A DNA stretch of 36,541 nucleotides from Prevotella sp. (lineage in GTDB: Bacteria; Bacteroidota; Bacteroidia; Bacteroidales; Bacteroidaceae). Position 1 is the first letter of the stretch, and the number at the start of each line of letters is the position of its first letter. The position numbers and the translations under genes are program-made. The DNA lies in the NCBI GenBank assembly GCA_017509155.1, contig JAFWQE010000154.1:1-36541 (forward strand), given 5' to 3'. Shown piece by piece: positions 14,674-22,747 of this stretch. The notes beneath the pieces are model-generated. The model saw only the letters and a program-made list of their open reading frames with translations, was not told where the DNA came from and did not search any database.

Positions 14674-15735
14674 ATGAAAAAAGGATTTGCATTTTTGTTG
14701 GCACTGCTGGGACTGAACGTCAACACAGCCTGCAGTCAGCAGAACTTCGAGAACCGCGAAGTGAAAGAGTTCGCCCAACTGATTGACAGTGGCGACGTAC
14801 AACTGGTAGACGTGCGCACGGCAGAGGAATATGCCGAGGACCATCTGGTGGGCGCACTGAACATCGACGTGAAGGAAGAGTCGTTTGTGGAGAAAGCCAC
14901 GGCACAGCTGAGCAAGGAGAAGACGGTGGCCGTCTACTGCCGCAGTGGCAGAAGGTCGGTAACGGCTGCTGAGAAGCTGGCCGAAAAAGGCTACAAGGTG
15001 GTGAACCTGCTGGGCGGCATCGTGGCCTGGAAGAAAGCCCAGATGCCCGTGACCACGCAGACAGACGACGCCGACACCTTCAAGACCAAGAGCGGGAAGA
15101 CGCTGCGCATTCATGCCCTGATACACGCCAGCATCCGGATAGAATACGACGGTCAGGAAATAGAGATTGACCCCGTGGGCAAACTGGGCAACCGCACCAC
15201 CGACTACGGCGCACTGCCCAAGGCTGACCTGATTCTCGTGACCCATGAGCACATGGACCACTTCGACAAGGAAGCCATCAAGACGCTGACAAAGGAAGGC
15301 ACGCAGCTGGTGACCAACCAGCGCTGCGCTGACATGTATGGAGCAGGAACCGTGATGAAGAACGGCGACCAGAGGGAATGGAAAAAGGACTTCAGCATTG
15401 AGGCCGTGCCTGCCTACAACACCACCGAGGAACACAAAAAATTCCATCCACAGGGACGAGACAACGGCTACATCCTCACTGTGGACGGAATCAGGATATA
15501 CATTGCCGGCGATACAGAAGACATACCGGAAATGAGTTCGTTCAAGAATATCGACATCGCCTTCCTGCCCTGCAACCAGCCCTACACCATGACGACGGAA
15601 CAGTTCGTCAACGCGGCCCGCATGGTCAAGGCCAAGGTGGTGTATCCCTACCACTACGGACAGACAGACGTGAGCGTGCTTCCCGCCCAGCTCAAGGCCG
15701 ACGGCATAGAAGTGAGGCTGAAGGCTTTCGACTAA
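14674..15735 (+). CDS. Exported rhodanese / UlaG-like metallo-beta-lactamase fusion
   Basis: A 353-aa protein with two enzymatic domains. The signal region is MKKGFAFLLALLGLNVNTACSQQ, in which Cys20 may be lipidated. Residues about 30-128 are a rhodanese with the active-site loop CRSGRR (Cys89) and the usual VDVRTAEEY start. Residues about 140-353 are a metallo-beta-lactamase-fold hydrolase with HEHMDHFD (191-198), AGDTED (Asp280) and YPYHYG (His327), closest to UlaG-type lactonases or phosphodiesterases. A clear Shine-Dalgarno AAGGAG precedes the ATG. The fusion suggests coupling of sulfur transfer or sulfane chemistry with hydrolysis in the envelope, for example handling of persulfides or thioesters; this is inference. 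Its stop overlaps the convergent alcohol dehydrogenase stop. Confidence 0.88.
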   Translation: MKKGFAFLLALLGLNVNTACSQQNFENREVKEFAQLIDSGDVQLVDVRTAEEYAEDHLVGALNIDVKEESFVEKATAQLSKEKTVAVYCRSGRRSVTAAEKLAEKGYKVVNLLGGIVAWKKAQMPVTTQTDDADTFKTKSGKTLRIHALIHASIRIEYDGQEIEIDPVGKLGNRTTDYGALPKADLILVTHEHMDHFDKEAIKTLTKEGTQLVTNQRCADMYGAGTVMKNGDQREWKKDFSIEAVPAYNTTEEHKKFHPQGRDNGYILTVDGIRIYIAGDTEDIPEMSSFKNIDIAFLPCNQPYTMTTEQFVNAARMVKAKVVYPYHYGQTDVSVLPAQLKADGIEVRLKAFD

Positions 15736-16913
15736 CGTGCCATGCGATAGATGGCCTCCATGTCGGCGGGTTGCAGCACCTTGAAGCAACCCGTGGTGCA
15801 AGTGAAGTCGCGGCTGCACTTGCGCACCATCTCGTGGATTTCCTCGTCGGTGATGTCGCGGCCAATCAGTTCGTGGATGTTGATGGGCATCCCGATGGCA
15901 TGATAGAACTGCTCCATGGCCTCAATGCCGCGGAGTGCCGTCTGCTCGGGGTCGGTGAAGTCGTTGGGAACGTCCATCACGTTGACGGCGAAACGCACGA
16001 AGCGACTGATGTTTTCCTTATAGACATAGCGTGCCCAGCTCGGCCAGATGGCAGCGAGACCGGCGCCGTGGGTAACGTCGAACATGCCGCTGAGCTCGTG
16101 CTCCAGCTGATGGGTGGCCCAGTCGTCGGAGAGACCGCAGCCCGTCAGTCCGTTGTGGGCGACGCTGCCGCCCCACATGATCTGAGCACGGTTGCGGTAG
16201 TCGGTGGGATTCTTGAGGACAGCGAACACACAGTCTTTCATGGTGCGCAGGATGGACTCGGCAATGTTGTCGGTGAGCGTCATGTCGTCGTCGTGCGTGA
16301 AATAGCGCTCCATGGTGTGCATCATCATGTCGGTGACGCCGGCGGCCGTCTGATAGGGCGGCAGGGTGAACGTGCGCTCGGGATTCATGATGGCAAACTT
16401 CGGACGCGACAGGTCGTTGGAATAGCCCAGCTTCACGTCGCCATCCTCATTGGTAACAACACTGGCCTCGCTCATTTCGCTGCCTGCAGCCGGAATGGTA
16501 AGCACAGAAGCAACGGGCAGACACGCAGTGGCCTGAGCCTTGCCCAGATAGAAATCCCACACATCGGTGTCGGTGACCACTCCATAGGCGATGCCCTTGG
16601 CTGAGTCGATGACGCTTCCACCACCCACGGCAAGGATGAAGTCGACGCCTTTCTCCCTGCACAGCGCGATGCCTTCGCGCACCTTCGACAAACGTGGATT
16701 GGGTACGACGCCACCGAGTTCTACGTGTTCTATGCCGCCTTCATCGAGAAGCCGGCATATTTTCTCCAGCAGTCCTGAGCGGAGGGCGCTCTTTCCACCA
16801 TAGTGCACAAGCACGCGATGGCCACCATATTTACGAACCAGGTCGGCAACTTTTTCTTCCGACTGTGCTCCAAACACGACTTCCGTGGGAGTATAATAGA
16901 CAAAATCTTTCAT
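15732..16913 (-). CDS. Iron-containing alcohol dehydrogenase (butanol dehydrogenase type)
   Basis: A 393-aa protein with the group III alcohol dehydrogenase layout: an N-terminal Rossmann-like domain with GGGSVIDSAKG at 97-107 for NAD(P)H binding and a helical C-terminal domain carrying metal ligands in TDMMMHTMERYF and LEHELSGMFDVTHGAGLAAIWP. The VYYTPTEVVFG start and the overall length are those of YqhD/BdhA-like enzymes that reduce aldehydes with NADPH. It is the second gene after the secreted esterase, with a gap of 25 bases. Its stop codon overlaps that of the convergent fusion gene over four bases (CTAA reads as a stop on both strands). Confidence 0.93.
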   Translation of the reverse strand: MKDFVYYTPTEVVFGAQSEEKVADLVRKYGGHRVLVHYGGKSALRSGLLEKICRLLDEGGIEHVELGGVVPNPRLSKVREGIALCREKGVDFILAVGGGSVIDSAKGIAYGVVTDTDVWDFYLGKAQATACLPVASVLTIPAAGSEMSEASVVTNEDGDVKLGYSNDLSRPKFAIMNPERTFTLPPYQTAAGVTDMMMHTMERYFTHDDDMTLTDNIAESILRTMKDCVFAVLKNPTDYRNRAQIMWGGSVAHNGLTGCGLSDDWATHQLEHELSGMFDVTHGAGLAAIWPSWARYVYKENISRFVRFAVNVMDVPNDFTDPEQTALRGIEAMEQFYHAIGMPINIHELIGRDITDEEIHEMVRKCSRDFTCTTGCFKVLQPADMEAIYRMAR

Positions 16914-16938
16914 TTCTTTGTATTCTTAATTGTTGTAG

Positions 16939-17751
16939 TTAAGGATTCACAGGACGCCCCAACATCTTGTTGAGGTGGGTTTCGAGTATATGGAACGACG
17001 GTCCAACCATGGCACCATGGCCGTGGCCGCCTATTTCATAGAGGAAGGTGTTCTGATGTCCGGCCAGCTTCATCATGCGTGCGAGATACTGGTTTTCGTC
17101 GTATCGGCCATAGAGTTCTAGCTCGCGGTCGCCACAGATAAGCACAAGTGGCGGACAATCGCCGCGCACCCAGTAGATGGGAGCGTACTGATCGATGGTG
17201 GCCTGCAGCGGTCCCAGTCCCTGCATCTTCCGCACATTGTAGTGGGTGACGGCCTGACCACTGAACGGCACATACATCATCACGTCGTCGGCATCGGCTC
17301 CGTATCTGGCGAGCCACGCTTTGTTGAGACACAGCATCATGGCGATGTAGCCTCCGGCGGAGTGGCCTGTCACCACCATCTTGCGCGCATCGCCTCCATA
17401 CCGTGCGGCATTGGCAAACACCCAGGCGACGGCCTCTGCAGCGTCGTCGAGCGTCTGATCGACCGTGACACGCGGCAACAGGCGGTAGTTAACGCCCACC
17501 ACGACGAGTCCTTTCTGCATGAGTTGTGAGGGAATCTCCTTCTGTCCGGCCTCAAGACCGCCACCATGGAACCACACCACCACGGGACAATCCTTGGCGT
17601 TCTGCGGATAATAGACGTCGAGTTTGAGCCGTTCCATGGCGTAGGCATCGGTTTTCGATGTGTAGAGGATGTCTTTCGCTAATTGATAGTCCTGTGCTTG
17701 CACAGTGAAGAAGAGCAACATTGTGCAGGCAAACGTGAGAAGTCTTTTCAT
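16939..17751 (-). CDS. Secreted alpha/beta-hydrolase (carboxylesterase-like)
   Basis: A 270-aa protein with a signal peptide MKRLLTFACTMLLFFTVQAQ, so periplasmic or exported. HGGG (62-65) is the oxyanion-hole motif and GHSAG (129-133) the nucleophile elbow with Ser131. D208 and H243 or H245 (in EIGGHGHGAM) can complete the triad. This is the layout of hormone-sensitive-lipase/BD-FAE esterases that remove acetyl or feruloyl groups from plant polysaccharides or small esters. The substrate is not known. The gene is upstream of the alcohol dehydrogenase on the same strand, and a long inverted-repeat element lies just before it. Confidence 0.9.
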   Translation of the reverse strand: MKRLLTFACTMLLFFTVQAQDYQLAKDILYTSKTDAYAMERLKLDVYYPQNAKDCPVVVWFHGGGLEAGQKEIPSQLMQKGLVVVGVNYRLLPRVTVDQTLDDAAEAVAWVFANAARYGGDARKMVVTGHSAGGYIAMMLCLNKAWLARYGADADDVMMYVPFSGQAVTHYNVRKMQGLGPLQATIDQYAPIYWVRGDCPPLVLICGDRELELYGRYDENQYLARMMKLAGHQNTFLYEIGGHGHGAMVGPSFHILETHLNKMLGRPVNP

Positions 17752-17766
17752 TATGAGTAAACAACT

Positions 17767-17946
17767 GATTCAACTTTCGCAAGCTCCGCTTGCTCTTTGG
17801 AGTTTGGGAGTTTGGGAGTTTGGGAGTTTGGACGATAGTGTATTTGCGGCGACCGCACTAAAACTATCGTCCAAACTCCAGCGGCTGAAAGCCGCGGAAA
17901 CTCCCAAACTCCTAAACTCCTCAAACATGCGAAACTTGAATAACTG
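17767..17946. repeat. Long inverted-repeat element of GGAGTTTGGGAGTTT units, copy B
   Basis: Left arm: TCAACTTTCGC, a nested hairpin GCAAGC-TCC-GCTTGC, then four GGAGTTTG/GGAGTTT units and GACGATAGTG. Right arm: ACTATCGTCC, AAACTCC, a second nested hairpin GCGGCT-GAA-AGCCGC, then three inverse units and GCGAAACTTGAA. Copy A (12720-12912) has the same order of outer CAACTTTCGC-type ends, repeat arms and ACGATAG centre. It fills the gap between the esterase start and the neighbouring gene. Confidence 0.88.
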
Positions 17947-17949
17947 AGA

Positions 17950-18504
17950 TTAGAGATCCGTGGGGGAGTTCTCGAAAACGGAGCGTCCGTAGTCCTTCAT
18001 CCCGTTGGCAATGGTGAGAGCTGACTTCGCCTTGGATGCCGACGATGCTGGCAAAGCCTTGAGCAGTTTCCCCTTGGAGAAATAGAAGCGATGGTCGTCG
18101 AACTCTCCGGTATCGGGATTCATGTCGTGGAAATAGCAGAAGATGGGTTCCCGGGTTTCGGGGTCGTAGAGATATTCGCGGTATTTCTGCCATGGTCCCC
18201 GTTCGAAGTTCTCGCGTATCATCACCACCTGTTGTGTGTTGAAGAGCTCGTCATCGAATTCTTCACCGTCGTAGAGATAGGTATAAATCTCAGTCCTCCC
18301 CTTGATGTACCCCACAGCACTGTAGGTGGCAATATGGTCGATGACAGCGGTGCCGATAGGATTCTCGGTGCTATATCCCTTCTTTGCTTGTTCTTGCACG
18401 AGATTGTAGAAATCGCGTATTTTCTGGATTTGCGCGTCGACACTTTGTGCGGAGGCCATGAGTGCCGCACAAAGAAGAAAGATGCTCAAAGATAGCCTTT
18501 TCAT
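17950..18504 (-). CDS. Small secreted protein of unknown function
   Basis: A 184-aa protein from MKRLSLSIFLLCAALMASAQS, a clear type I signal peptide ending AQS. The longer frame (to 18711) would overlap the end of the DUF4301 gene and is rejected. The mature part begins with a helical segment SVDAQIQKIRDFYNLVQEQAKKG, then alternating strands rich in tyrosine (TEIYTYLYDGEEFDDELF, EYLYDPETREPIFCYFHDMN). I do not recognise a named family. It follows the DUF4301 gene on the same strand, separated by a hairpin. The two could be partly cotranscribed. Confidence 0.72.
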   Translation of the reverse strand: MKRLSLSIFLLCAALMASAQSVDAQIQKIRDFYNLVQEQAKKGYSTENPIGTAVIDHIATYSAVGYIKGRTEIYTYLYDGEEFDDELFNTQQVVMIRENFERGPWQKYREYLYDPETREPIFCYFHDMNPDTGEFDDHRFYFSKGKLLKALPASSASKAKSALTIANGMKDYGRSVFENSPTDL

Positions 18505-18540
18505 ATTCAGACTGAAAGAGAAACAGTTGATTGAAGTATA

Positions 18541-18576
18541 AGCACCTGCGGCCTTCTTTCGGAGACCGCAGGCGCT
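18541..18576 (-). terminator. Hairpin after the DUF4301 gene
   Basis: AGCACCTGCGGCC pairs with GACCGCAGGCGCT around TTCTTTCGGA. The stem is G+C-rich; the minus-strand tail is only weakly T-rich, so termination may be partial. Confidence 0.55.
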
Positions 18577-18602
18577 GGTATATAAAAGAGGTAATAGACC
18601 AA

Positions 18603-20108
18603 TTACTGATGCTGCTCGCGAAGCAGGTCGTTGACGGTCTTCACGGGATTGAACGTAGAGAGGGGCACCTCCACGAAGACGGTGTTCCAGTTGCTCATGG
18701 CACCATTCCACAGTCCCGGCAGCTCGAGGGCACGGAGTTCCTTACCGTTCTTGCTCTTGCTCGAGATGAATCCCGTTGACTTATCCACAAAGGCAGGCAG
18801 GTCAAAGGGCTGTCCCTTGTAGTCCTTCACGGCGCATACCAGGTCTACGGGGTTGAAATGTGTGCCTGAGGTGAACATCTTCATGTAGGCCTCATTGCTC
18901 TTGTCTATCTGCGAACTCTCCAGAATCTGCAGGCTGACGGTGCCGTCCTGGTTGTAGGTGAGGAACGGACCACCGCCCGGCTCGCCCACATTCTTCACCA
19001 TGCCGCATACACGCATGGGGCGGTTGAGCTTCGTGCGCAGGTAGTCGGCCGTTGGTTTTACGCCGTCTGCGGGCTTGCAGCAGAGGTCTTTCTCTACGAA
19101 GGCGGCGATTTCCGCGAGCTGCTCCTCGGTGGCGCCATTGTCGAGTATCTGCAGATAGGCGAATGCCTTCTTCTGCAATGCTACCAACACACCTGCGATG
19201 AGCTGCTTGTATTCCACGGTGTCGGCCTTCAGACGGTCGGGCACCACATTGTCGATGTTCTTGATGAAGATAACGTCGGCGTCGATGTCGTTGAGGTTCT
19301 GGATGAGCGCTCCATGTCCGCCCGGACGGAAGAGCAGCGATCCGTCTTCATTGCGGAACGGCGTGTTGTCAGCATTGGCGGCCACCGTGTCGGTGCTGGG
19401 TTTCTGCTCCGAGAACGAGATATTGTAGTGCACGCCATACTCGCGGGCCAGTCCTTCTTCCTTCTCTGCCACCTTGTTCTGGAAGAACTCGATGTGCTCA
19501 TGGCTCACGGTGAAGTGCACGTTTGCCTCGCCATTGGAAGAAGCATAGAGCGCTGCCTCCACCAAGTGTTCCTCCATGGGCGTGCGGGCTCCCTCATCAT
19601 ACTTGTGGAAGAGAAGCATGCCCTTCGGCAACTGGCCATAGTTGAGGCCCTCCTTCCGCAGCATGTTGGCAGCTACGGCCTTGTAGTTGCCGTCGGCAAT
19701 CAGTTCGCGAACGCCCTTGCCCTCGTTCTTCTTGCAGGCCTCGTCGAGTGCGCCAAAGAAGGCAAAGCTCTCAATGTGGGCGAAATAGTTCTTCTCGAAG
19801 TCGGTGGTGGGCACGTCGTAGGGTGCGTCGACAAACGCGAACATGTCTTTGAACATGCGCGATGCCGCACCGCTGGCCGGCACGAACTTCACAATCTTGT
19901 GGCCCTCGTCCTTATACTTTTTCCATGTGTCGACAAAAGCCTTGCGGTCTTCTTCGGCGGGTGCCAAGATGCCTCCGTTGGCAATGCTTGCAGCAGCCTC
20001 CAGCTTCAGATAGGGGAAACCTGTCTTGAATTCTTCCAGCTGATTGTTGATTTGTTCCTCTGAAATTCCTTTCAGTTCGATTTGTTTAAGATCTTGTTGT
20101 GATAACAT
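18603..20108 (-). CDS. DUF4301 family protein
   Basis: A 501-aa protein of the size and sequence expected for the DUF4301 family of Bacteroidota. The segment IVKFVPASGAASRMFKDMFAFVDA resembles the G-x-G-T-R-M loop of sugar-nucleotidyltransferases, and later segments such as RPGGHGALIQNLNDIDADVIFIKNIDNVVPD are consistent with that fold (UDP-GlcNAc pyrophosphorylase-like). No transmembrane or signal segment is seen. The true activity is unproven. A TATATTTG -7 box lies about 40 bases upstream. The divergent neighbour is relA. Confidence 0.85.
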   Translation of the reverse strand: MLSQQDLKQIELKGISEEQINNQLEEFKTGFPYLKLEAAASIANGGILAPAEEDRKAFVDTWKKYKDEGHKIVKFVPASGAASRMFKDMFAFVDAPYDVPTTDFEKNYFAHIESFAFFGALDEACKKNEGKGVRELIADGNYKAVAANMLRKEGLNYGQLPKGMLLFHKYDEGARTPMEEHLVEAALYASSNGEANVHFTVSHEHIEFFQNKVAEKEEGLAREYGVHYNISFSEQKPSTDTVAANADNTPFRNEDGSLLFRPGGHGALIQNLNDIDADVIFIKNIDNVVPDRLKADTVEYKQLIAGVLVALQKKAFAYLQILDNGATEEQLAEIAAFVEKDLCCKPADGVKPTADYLRTKLNRPMRVCGMVKNVGEPGGGPFLTYNQDGTVSLQILESSQIDKSNEAYMKMFTSGTHFNPVDLVCAVKDYKGQPFDLPAFVDKSTGFISSKSKNGKELRALELPGLWNGAMSNWNTVFVEVPLSTFNPVKTVNDLLREQHQ

Positions 20109-20148
20109 AATGATGGAATATTTATAGGTTTTCGTTTAAAAAGTGCTA

Positions 20149-20156
20149 CAAATATA
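20149..20156 (-). promoter_or_regulatory. -7 promoter box for the DUF4301 gene
   Basis: Minus-strand TATATTTG, 40 bases before the start codon. The -33 region does not match well. Confidence 0.5.
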
Positions 20157-20199
20157 GTCACTTTTTTTGAATTAAGGAAAGTTTTGACAGAAAAATGCG

Positions 20200-20207
20200 T
20201 ATCTTTG
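20200..20207 (+). promoter_or_regulatory. -7 promoter box for relA
   Basis: TATCTTTG lies 75 bases upstream of the chosen ATG. No good -33 box is seen. It lies inside the longest open frame of the gene, so the first ATG of that frame is not used. Confidence 0.55.
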
Positions 20208-20282
20208 CCCAAAAATATGGGTCAGGCAGCTTTATACGCCAGTCCCGAAAGACAAACGAAAAGAAACATTGGCATACATACG

Positions 20283-22577
20283 ATGAACAACATAGAACTG
20301 ATATTCACCGAAGACGAGCGTCGCGAAGCCGTTGAATTACTTGGCCATTTGAGGTCGGCTCTCGGAGACTCGCTCAACGAAGACGACGACCGCAAGATGC
20401 GCAGCCATCTGCTCATGATGATGGAGCAACAGGGACTGCAGCGGGACATCTTCGGTCTGAACCCCATCGTGCAGAGCCTGCGCACAGCCATCATTGCCGT
20501 CGATGAGGAAGGACTCAAGCGCGACGGCGTCATTGCCATCATGCTCTACTCCAGTGTCATCAACGCCGGACAGCGCCTCGGCAGTGCTGAGGATGAAGAC
20601 GTGCAACACGAGGAACAGGAGCAACTGCTCGCCACCATCCAACAGGAATATGGCACCAGCGTGGCCACCATCATTCGCGGACTGGTGCGCATTCAGCAAC
20701 TCTACAAGAAGAACCCCGTCATCGAGAGCGAGAACTTCCGCAACCTGCTGCTCTCCTTTGCCGAGGACATGCGCGTCATCCTCATCATGATAGCCGACCG
20801 CGTGAGTCTCATGAGGCAGATCAGGGACACCGACAACGAAGAGGGCAGGCGCCGTGTGAGCGAGGAGGCCAGCTATCTCTATGCACCGCTGGCCCACAAG
20901 CTCGGACTCTACAAGCTGAAGAGCGAACTCGAGGACCTGTCGCTGAAATATCTCGAGCACGATGCCTACTACATGATCAAGGATAAGCTCAACGCCACGA
21001 AGAAGAGCCGCGACGCCTACATTGAGAAGTTCATCGCGCCCATCGAGGAGAAACTGCGCGATGCAGGACTGCGGTTCCACATGAAAGGACGCACCAAGAG
21101 CATCCACAGCATCTGGCAGAAGATGAAGAAGCAGCAGTGTGGCTTCGAGGGCATCTACGACCTCTTTGCCATCCGCATCATACTCGAAACCGATGGCGAC
21201 CACACTACCATCAACCGCGCCAAAGAGCACGGCCAGTGCTGGCAGGTGTTCGCTATCATCACCAACATGTACCAAAGCAATCCCAAACGGTTGCGCGACT
21301 GGCTCACCGTGCCGAAGTCCAACGGCTACGAAAGCCTCCATATCACCGTGCTCGGACCTGAGCAGAAATGGGTGGAAGTGCAGATAAGAACCGACCGCAT
21401 GGACGAGGTGGCCGAGCGTGGACTCGCGGCCCATTGGCGCTATAAAGGCGTGAAAAGCGGCGAGGGAGGACTCGACCAATGGCTCACCAGCATTCGCAAC
21501 GCGCTGGAAAACAACGACAGCCGGCAGATGATGGACGAGTTCAAGATGGACCTCTATGAAGACGAGGTCTTCGTGTTCACCCCTAAGGGCGACCTGCTGA
21601 AGTTCCCTAAGGGCGCCACCGTCCTCGACTTTGCCTACCACATCCACTCGCGCATCGGCGGCCAATGTACAGGCGCACGCATCAACAATAAGGTGGTCAC
21701 CCTCCGCTATCAGCTGCAGTCGGGCGACCAGGTGGAGGTCATGACGTCGAGCACGCAAAAGCCCAAGCAGGACTGGCTTGGCATCGTGAAGACAAGTCGC
21801 GCCAAGTCGAAGATACGGCTCGCGCTGAAGGACATCCAGGTAAAGGAGGCTGCCATTGCCAAGGAGATGCTCGAGCGAAGGATGAAGAACCGCAAGCTGG
21901 AGTTCGACGAGAGCACCATGAACCACCTCATCAAGAAGATGGGATTCAAGGAGACGCGCGACTTCTACAAGCAACTCGCCGAAGGTGTGCTCGACACCGT
22001 CACCGTCATCGAGCGCTATGCACAGTTGCAGCAGCGCGAAAGCGGCAACGCTCCCCTACCCTCCGTACCAACTCAGAGTGCCGAGGACTTCGTCTTCGAG
22101 AATCCTAACGAAGAGATTACCTATGGCAGCGACGACGTCATCGTCATCGACAAGAACCTGAAAGGCATCGACTTCCAGCTCGCCAAGTGCTGCCGTCCCA
22201 TCTATGGCGACTCCGTGTTTGGCTTTGTCACCAACGGCGGCGGCATCAAAATCCACCGCAGTGACTGTCCCAACGCCCGCGAAATGCGGCGGCGGTTCCC
22301 CTACCGCATCGTCCGTGCCATGTGGAGCGGAAAGGGAACGGCTCAGTATGCCATCGTGCTACGCGTCATTGGCAACGACGACATCGGCATTGTGAACAAC
22401 ATCACGAGCATCATCTCCAAGGAAGAGAACATCGCCATGCGCAGCATTAACATCGAGAGCAACGACGGACTGTTCAGCGGTAATATTACCGTGAACATTG
22501 AGGACACCACCAAGCTCGAGGCGCTCATCAAGAAAATCAAGACCGTGAAAGGGGTCAAACAGGTGACGCGCATTTAG
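20283..22577 (+). CDS. relA: RelA/SpoT homologue, (p)ppGpp synthetase with degenerate hydrolase
   Basis: A 764-aa long RSH protein from MNNIELIFTEDERRE. Domain order: N-terminal HD-like region, synthetase, TGS domain (VFVFTPKGDLLKFPKGATVLDFAYHIH), zinc-finger/helical linker (CC at AKCCRPI) and C-terminal ACT (YAIVLRVIGNDDIGIVNN). The HD signature that should read HDxxEDT is absent: the place holds LYSSVINAG, so hydrolysis of (p)ppGpp is probably lost. The synthetase keeps RTKSIHSIWQKM, DLFAIRII, RLRDWLTVPKSNGYESLH and EVQIRT. It makes the stringent-response alarmone from ATP and GTP/GDP upon ribosome stalling. A second, bifunctional RSH is expected elsewhere in the genome. Confidence 0.92.
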   Translation: MNNIELIFTEDERREAVELLGHLRSALGDSLNEDDDRKMRSHLLMMMEQQGLQRDIFGLNPIVQSLRTAIIAVDEEGLKRDGVIAIMLYSSVINAGQRLGSAEDEDVQHEEQEQLLATIQQEYGTSVATIIRGLVRIQQLYKKNPVIESENFRNLLLSFAEDMRVILIMIADRVSLMRQIRDTDNEEGRRRVSEEASYLYAPLAHKLGLYKLKSELEDLSLKYLEHDAYYMIKDKLNATKKSRDAYIEKFIAPIEEKLRDAGLRFHMKGRTKSIHSIWQKMKKQQCGFEGIYDLFAIRIILETDGDHTTINRAKEHGQCWQVFAIITNMYQSNPKRLRDWLTVPKSNGYESLHITVLGPEQKWVEVQIRTDRMDEVAERGLAAHWRYKGVKSGEGGLDQWLTSIRNALENNDSRQMMDEFKMDLYEDEVFVFTPKGDLLKFPKGATVLDFAYHIHSRIGGQCTGARINNKVVTLRYQLQSGDQVEVMTSSTQKPKQDWLGIVKTSRAKSKIRLALKDIQVKEAAIAKEMLERRMKNRKLEFDESTMNHLIKKMGFKETRDFYKQLAEGVLDTVTVIERYAQLQQRESGNAPLPSVPTQSAEDFVFENPNEEITYGSDDVIVIDKNLKGIDFQLAKCCRPIYGDSVFGFVTNGGGIKIHRSDCPNAREMRRRFPYRIVRAMWSGKGTAQYAIVLRVIGNDDIGIVNNITSIISKEENIAMRSINIESNDGLFSGNITVNIEDTTKLEALIKKIKTVKGVKQVTRI

Positions 22578-22593
22578 GCAACTGCACCAATAA

Positions 22594-22692
22594 AAAACGA
22601 CAACGGACTCAATAGATTCAACGGATGGCTTCGATGCTGACTGTCAGCAAATGGCCGGTTTCCGTATGGTCTGTTTGGTCCGTTGTCGTTTT
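22594..22692. terminator. 15-bp perfect inverted repeat between relA and glyA
   Basis: The arms at 22594-22608 (AAAACGACAACGGAC) and 22678-22692 are exact inverse copies separated by 69 bases. The convergent genes end on either side. It could form a bidirectional terminator-like structure or be the ends of a small repeat; the large spacing makes termination uncertain. Confidence 0.5.
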
Positions 22693-22747
22693 GTCGTCTT
22701 ACTATCTATTCCTTTTTCTTCCTATGCCCTCAACGGGGCAGCGTGAC

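Noticed and set aside
18505-18711. N-terminal extension of the small secreted protein
   Set aside because: It overlaps the end of the DUF4301 gene and the hairpin, while the signal peptide starts at 18504.
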